A stretch of 64,000 nucleotides of DNA from Hyperoplus lanceolatus. Lineage: Eukaryota > Chordata > Actinopteri > Uranoscopiformes > Ammodytidae. Location: positions 19,242,501-19,306,500 of the forward strand of contig CM049405.1 of the NCBI GenBank assembly GCA_026929865.2, written 5' to 3'. The notes below the pieces were generated by a model that made no database searches, was not told the origin of the DNA, and saw only the letters and a list, made by a program, of their open reading frames with translations. Positions 60,841 to 64,000 of this stretch are shown here, in pieces. How positions within the stretch are numbered: position 1 is the stretch's first letter; every line of letters begins with the position of its first letter. A program made the translations under genes and the position numbers.

Positions 60841-63800
60841 GTGAGCCATGCATGAGCACGCACACATACACTCATATCCATCAACTCAAATGCTCTTTCG
60901 ACATCCTTTGTTAGATTACATAGTGCTGGTTGGTTAGTATTGGAGGTTGAGTAGCAGTGTTGCTGCTTGATAAAGGGGAGACAGCAGATGGGTCATTGTT
61001 TGCAAACATTGCACTGTCGGTATCCACGATATATTCTGTCCCTCTCTTTTTTTTTTTTTTTTTTTACCTTTATTTATACAGGTATATCCCATTGAGACCG
61101 AAGACTCTCTTTTAGTGATTTGTAGTTGCTATACCAACTCATTCCTCACTTTTCGCTGGGTGCATTTGCTTTATCAGACTGACCATGATTGTGGCTAATT
61201 TAGAAAGCAAAGTAGAAAATAGCTAACAAATAGAAAAAGAAGAAAACAAAATGTGTACTTTATAAGGAGAACAAAATGGTTATTCAACTCACACAAATAC
61301 ACAGATTACCCTAGAATGATAGGGCCCTATCTTCTTAAACACCCCACCTTCTTTGGGCACAAGTGTAATGCATTTTTCAATGCTCCTTCACTGGGTGTGG
61401 AACAGATCCTACATTGTCCATTCTGGTCTTAATCAGTATCAAGGAAAGCACTGATCCTGCCCTTACTTATCATTCCGCTGGTGCTGCTTTTATTATGTAT
61501 GTGTTGCAAAGGTTCACATGGGGGACAAAATCAGGCCAGTTGTATTTATGTTACGCTGTCACAGGCTAGGCATGATCAACACAGCATCTTTGCAAAACTC
61601 AGCATGATACCACCGGCTCAATGATAAACAAGCATTTATTATCAATAATGTGAGTGTAAGAGAACAGAGACTTGGCCTGGCACAGATGGTCAAGCTATTC
61701 TAAGTGAATGTCTCCTGCTTTTGCCTACACATATTGTATATTGTACATATGTCAACACCTTGCTACAGGTAACACGGGCCCCCAGAACAAAATGCTTTAT
61801 ATTAGGATGGTCTCGAAGCTGTTTCACTACCAAAAATGGTTTGTGTACAGGTGACTGCAAGCTTCAAGTCTGTCCGGTTAGACTGTCTGAAGCCTTGAGA
61901 GTTTGGTTTGTGAATTCACTGATGTCACTGTGTTTTTTCCAGTACTCAAAATCATCATACTGTTGTACAACATTCTGCAGGTTACCTTTGCAGGCGAGAT
62001 CCAACTGATTCCCATGATAGGTTCCTGACAGGAGCCCTGCAGGAGCATTATGAATAGAGTTCAGGAGAATGAACCATCAGTAAAAATGTGTTCCACTGAT
62101 CAAATTTAAGGACGCATACATGAACATCATACTGTTAGCACTCATCTTAGAACAGGAATGACAATCCTCTCTTCTTTGAAGACCTGCTGCACAACCTGCT
62201 CATCAAAACGTAAGCAGCCCCAGGCTCCTTGTTATAGGTTTCAAGTTCAGCACTTATTCTTCTGTTTACTATGGATCATTCCTGGGGCAAAAAAGAACAA
62301 TTTAAGACGCAGTCATAACTCCTGGTTTAATAAGCACCCCTGCAGAGCTTCTTAACAGTAGGGTTTCTTAACTTTAACATTGAGTGTATCTTGATGTTAG
62401 CCACTTCACAATGGAACGTGACAAAACATGCCCAACCGGTGAGTTTATTTTATTTTAGATACAGTATATATAGTTTTAGATTATTTAAGTACAGTTTCAA
62501 CTTGATCAAAAACTCCTTGGCAGCCATGTTGGAGAGCAGAAGGAGCTGTTAGGGCAGGGGGGTTAGGCGTGTCACTGCGTGTCACAGTCACTGCTTGCGC
62601 ACGGGGCCACGCCCTGCCTACCTGTCCACCTGCACGTCAGCACCACCCACACTGTCCTATAGTTCACTAATGTATTATGTGTAACCCCAACCCTTTACCA
62701 TCTGATCACTGTCGCATGGTGTGTTCCATGAGTCATGTTTAGAATATTTCACATGTTATTATTGTCTGTTTCTTATTTTCAGTCTAGACAGTCAGCCTTG
62801 ACTGGGGCGAGAGCACAGGGAGCTTGACTTGCTTCAAACTTTATGGCTAAAATGTGGTTGTTGCTGAAAATGCCAAACAAGCTGTTTAATTAGTTTTGTG
62901 TGAACTTATAGGTTTGGCTGTATGGATTATGTCTCAAAGCCATATGAAGTGAAGTTGCATCAAATCCAAATGATTCACTGTAAGGGTTTTCCTGAATCTT
63001 TGTCCAATAACAGCTGGGACAATACAGAAATGTAGAACATCATGAAATAGTCTATTAGTCTGAAGCGCCAGTGATATCTTTCAGCCCCTTTTTATTTCAA
63101 CCGGCCCAGACAAAGGATTGCCTACCCTGCCTGCAGGAAGGTTTTTTATTTTTGTGAAGGCCATATGAAGCATAATTTATACTAATTTGATTTATATCCC
63201 ACTGGGCCAATGCATTTTTTTTCTTTCTATTGCTGAGTTAGGACTTCTGTTTCCCCTCACTGACCAAACAGAAGTACCCAAAAGTCCTTCTCCTTGTCCT
63301 GTAGTCAGAAAGGGAAAGTGCCTACTCAGCCGCATTGTGGTCAAATTAATGACTTTTCGAGGCCACTCTGGTGTTCTGCTATTATAAGGGGATTGCAGAA
63401 ATTAAATAACATGGCACTTCATTTAATTGATTTTTGAAAACGTTGCATCCCTTGAGGGTAAAGCCCCTTTCAACTGCGCTGACCTCCTACACGATGGTAT
63501 CAATATAACAGTTAGCTAACAAGCTACTATGCTTGCAGGAGTCTGTGTGTCTGTGTGTTAGCTACTGTCTATTAATGCTTTGGCTTTCTCCTCTGACCTT
63601 CATTTTTTATAGTACGCATTGGAAGAAACAATGCTCAGACTACCAGACAGAGAAGCAAACAAATAAATCTGCTATATTTAATTAATGCCTCCATTGGTCT
63701 TCTTTGCTTTGGAACTAACATCCATGATTTTAAAAGGCTCATTGATAAACATGTGTTCAGCAATTAGGTACTGAAAGAGGTATGAGATGTGATATTGACA

Positions 63801-64000
63801 TTTACATTTGTATTAAGCAGGAACTCAGCAGATCCTTGCCATTGGTCTGTGTCCTTTATTTGAGTCGCCTAGCACATAATGCCATTGTATTTTCTGATTT
63901 AAATACAGTTGTATAATGACAATGTTCTACACTGACATCCACAATAGAAGAGCATTTTTTATTTTATTTGAATGCTGCATAACATTCTGTTCAATGCCAA
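60841..64000. other. Intron 13 (continues past the window)
   Basis: A T run and tttatttatacaggtatatc block (61047-61110) looks like a fragment of a fish non-LTR 3' end. A GC-richer patch lies at 62550-62650. No exon 14 sequence (domain IV continuation) was found. Confidence 0.55.

Noticed and set aside
60841-64000. erbb4 exon 14
   Set aside because: I looked for the next domain IV cysteine-rich segment in all + strand frames and found none, so it must lie downstream.

Overview
The window is 64 kb of a vertebrate, almost certainly teleost, genome. It holds one host gene: the middle of the extracellular part of an ERBB4-type receptor tyrosine kinase, on the + strand. Eleven exons can be placed (10370-60840). 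They correspond in order, phase and nearly always in exact length to exons 3-13 of human ERBB4 as I recall it. Signal peptide, exon 2, the rest of domain IV, the transmembrane segment and the kinase lie outside the window. Fish carry two copies (erbb4a, erbb4b) and I cannot tell which this is. The fish assignment rests on the repeats: Tc1, hAT, PIF/Harbinger and pogo/Tigger-type elements, fish tRNA-SINEs, CR1/L2/Rex1-type LINE, and very dense pure (CA)n tracts.

Layout. 1-10369 is intron 2. It starts inside a Tc1-like transposon that has landed in an older Tc1 copy. It then holds a SINE (3593-3840), a 4.3 kb stack of elements nested in one another (3847-8167), and a GC-rich head-to-head pair of PIF/Harbinger-like elements (8233-9690). 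Exon 3 follows. Intron 3 (10557-32109) is 21.6 kb and holds a SINE, a LINE 3' end, hAT elements with perfect 8-bp target duplications, a pogo/Tigger-like element and several microsatellites. Exons 4 to 10 lie between 32110 and 47437, with two more transposons in introns 4 and 5. Intron 10 holds a 1.6 kb fold-back Tc1 element sitting inside a (TA)n tract. Exons 11, 12 and 13 follow, with a hAT element in intron 11 and a minus-strand SINE in intron 12. The last 3.1 kb (intron 13) shows no gene.

How it works together. Exons 3-4 encode the end of ligand-binding domain I, exons 5-8 the cysteine-rich domain II with the dimerisation arm, exons 9-12 domain III and exon 13 the start of domain IV. Every exon joins in frame to the next through a GT-AG intron and all domain II cysteines are kept, so the gene looks functional. 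The oddities are in the introns: CA/TG microsatellites touching three splice sites, and a transposon record that can be read in order of insertion. No CRISPR array, rRNA, functional tRNA or LTR-type element was recognised. All identifications are by reading and recall; no database search was run.
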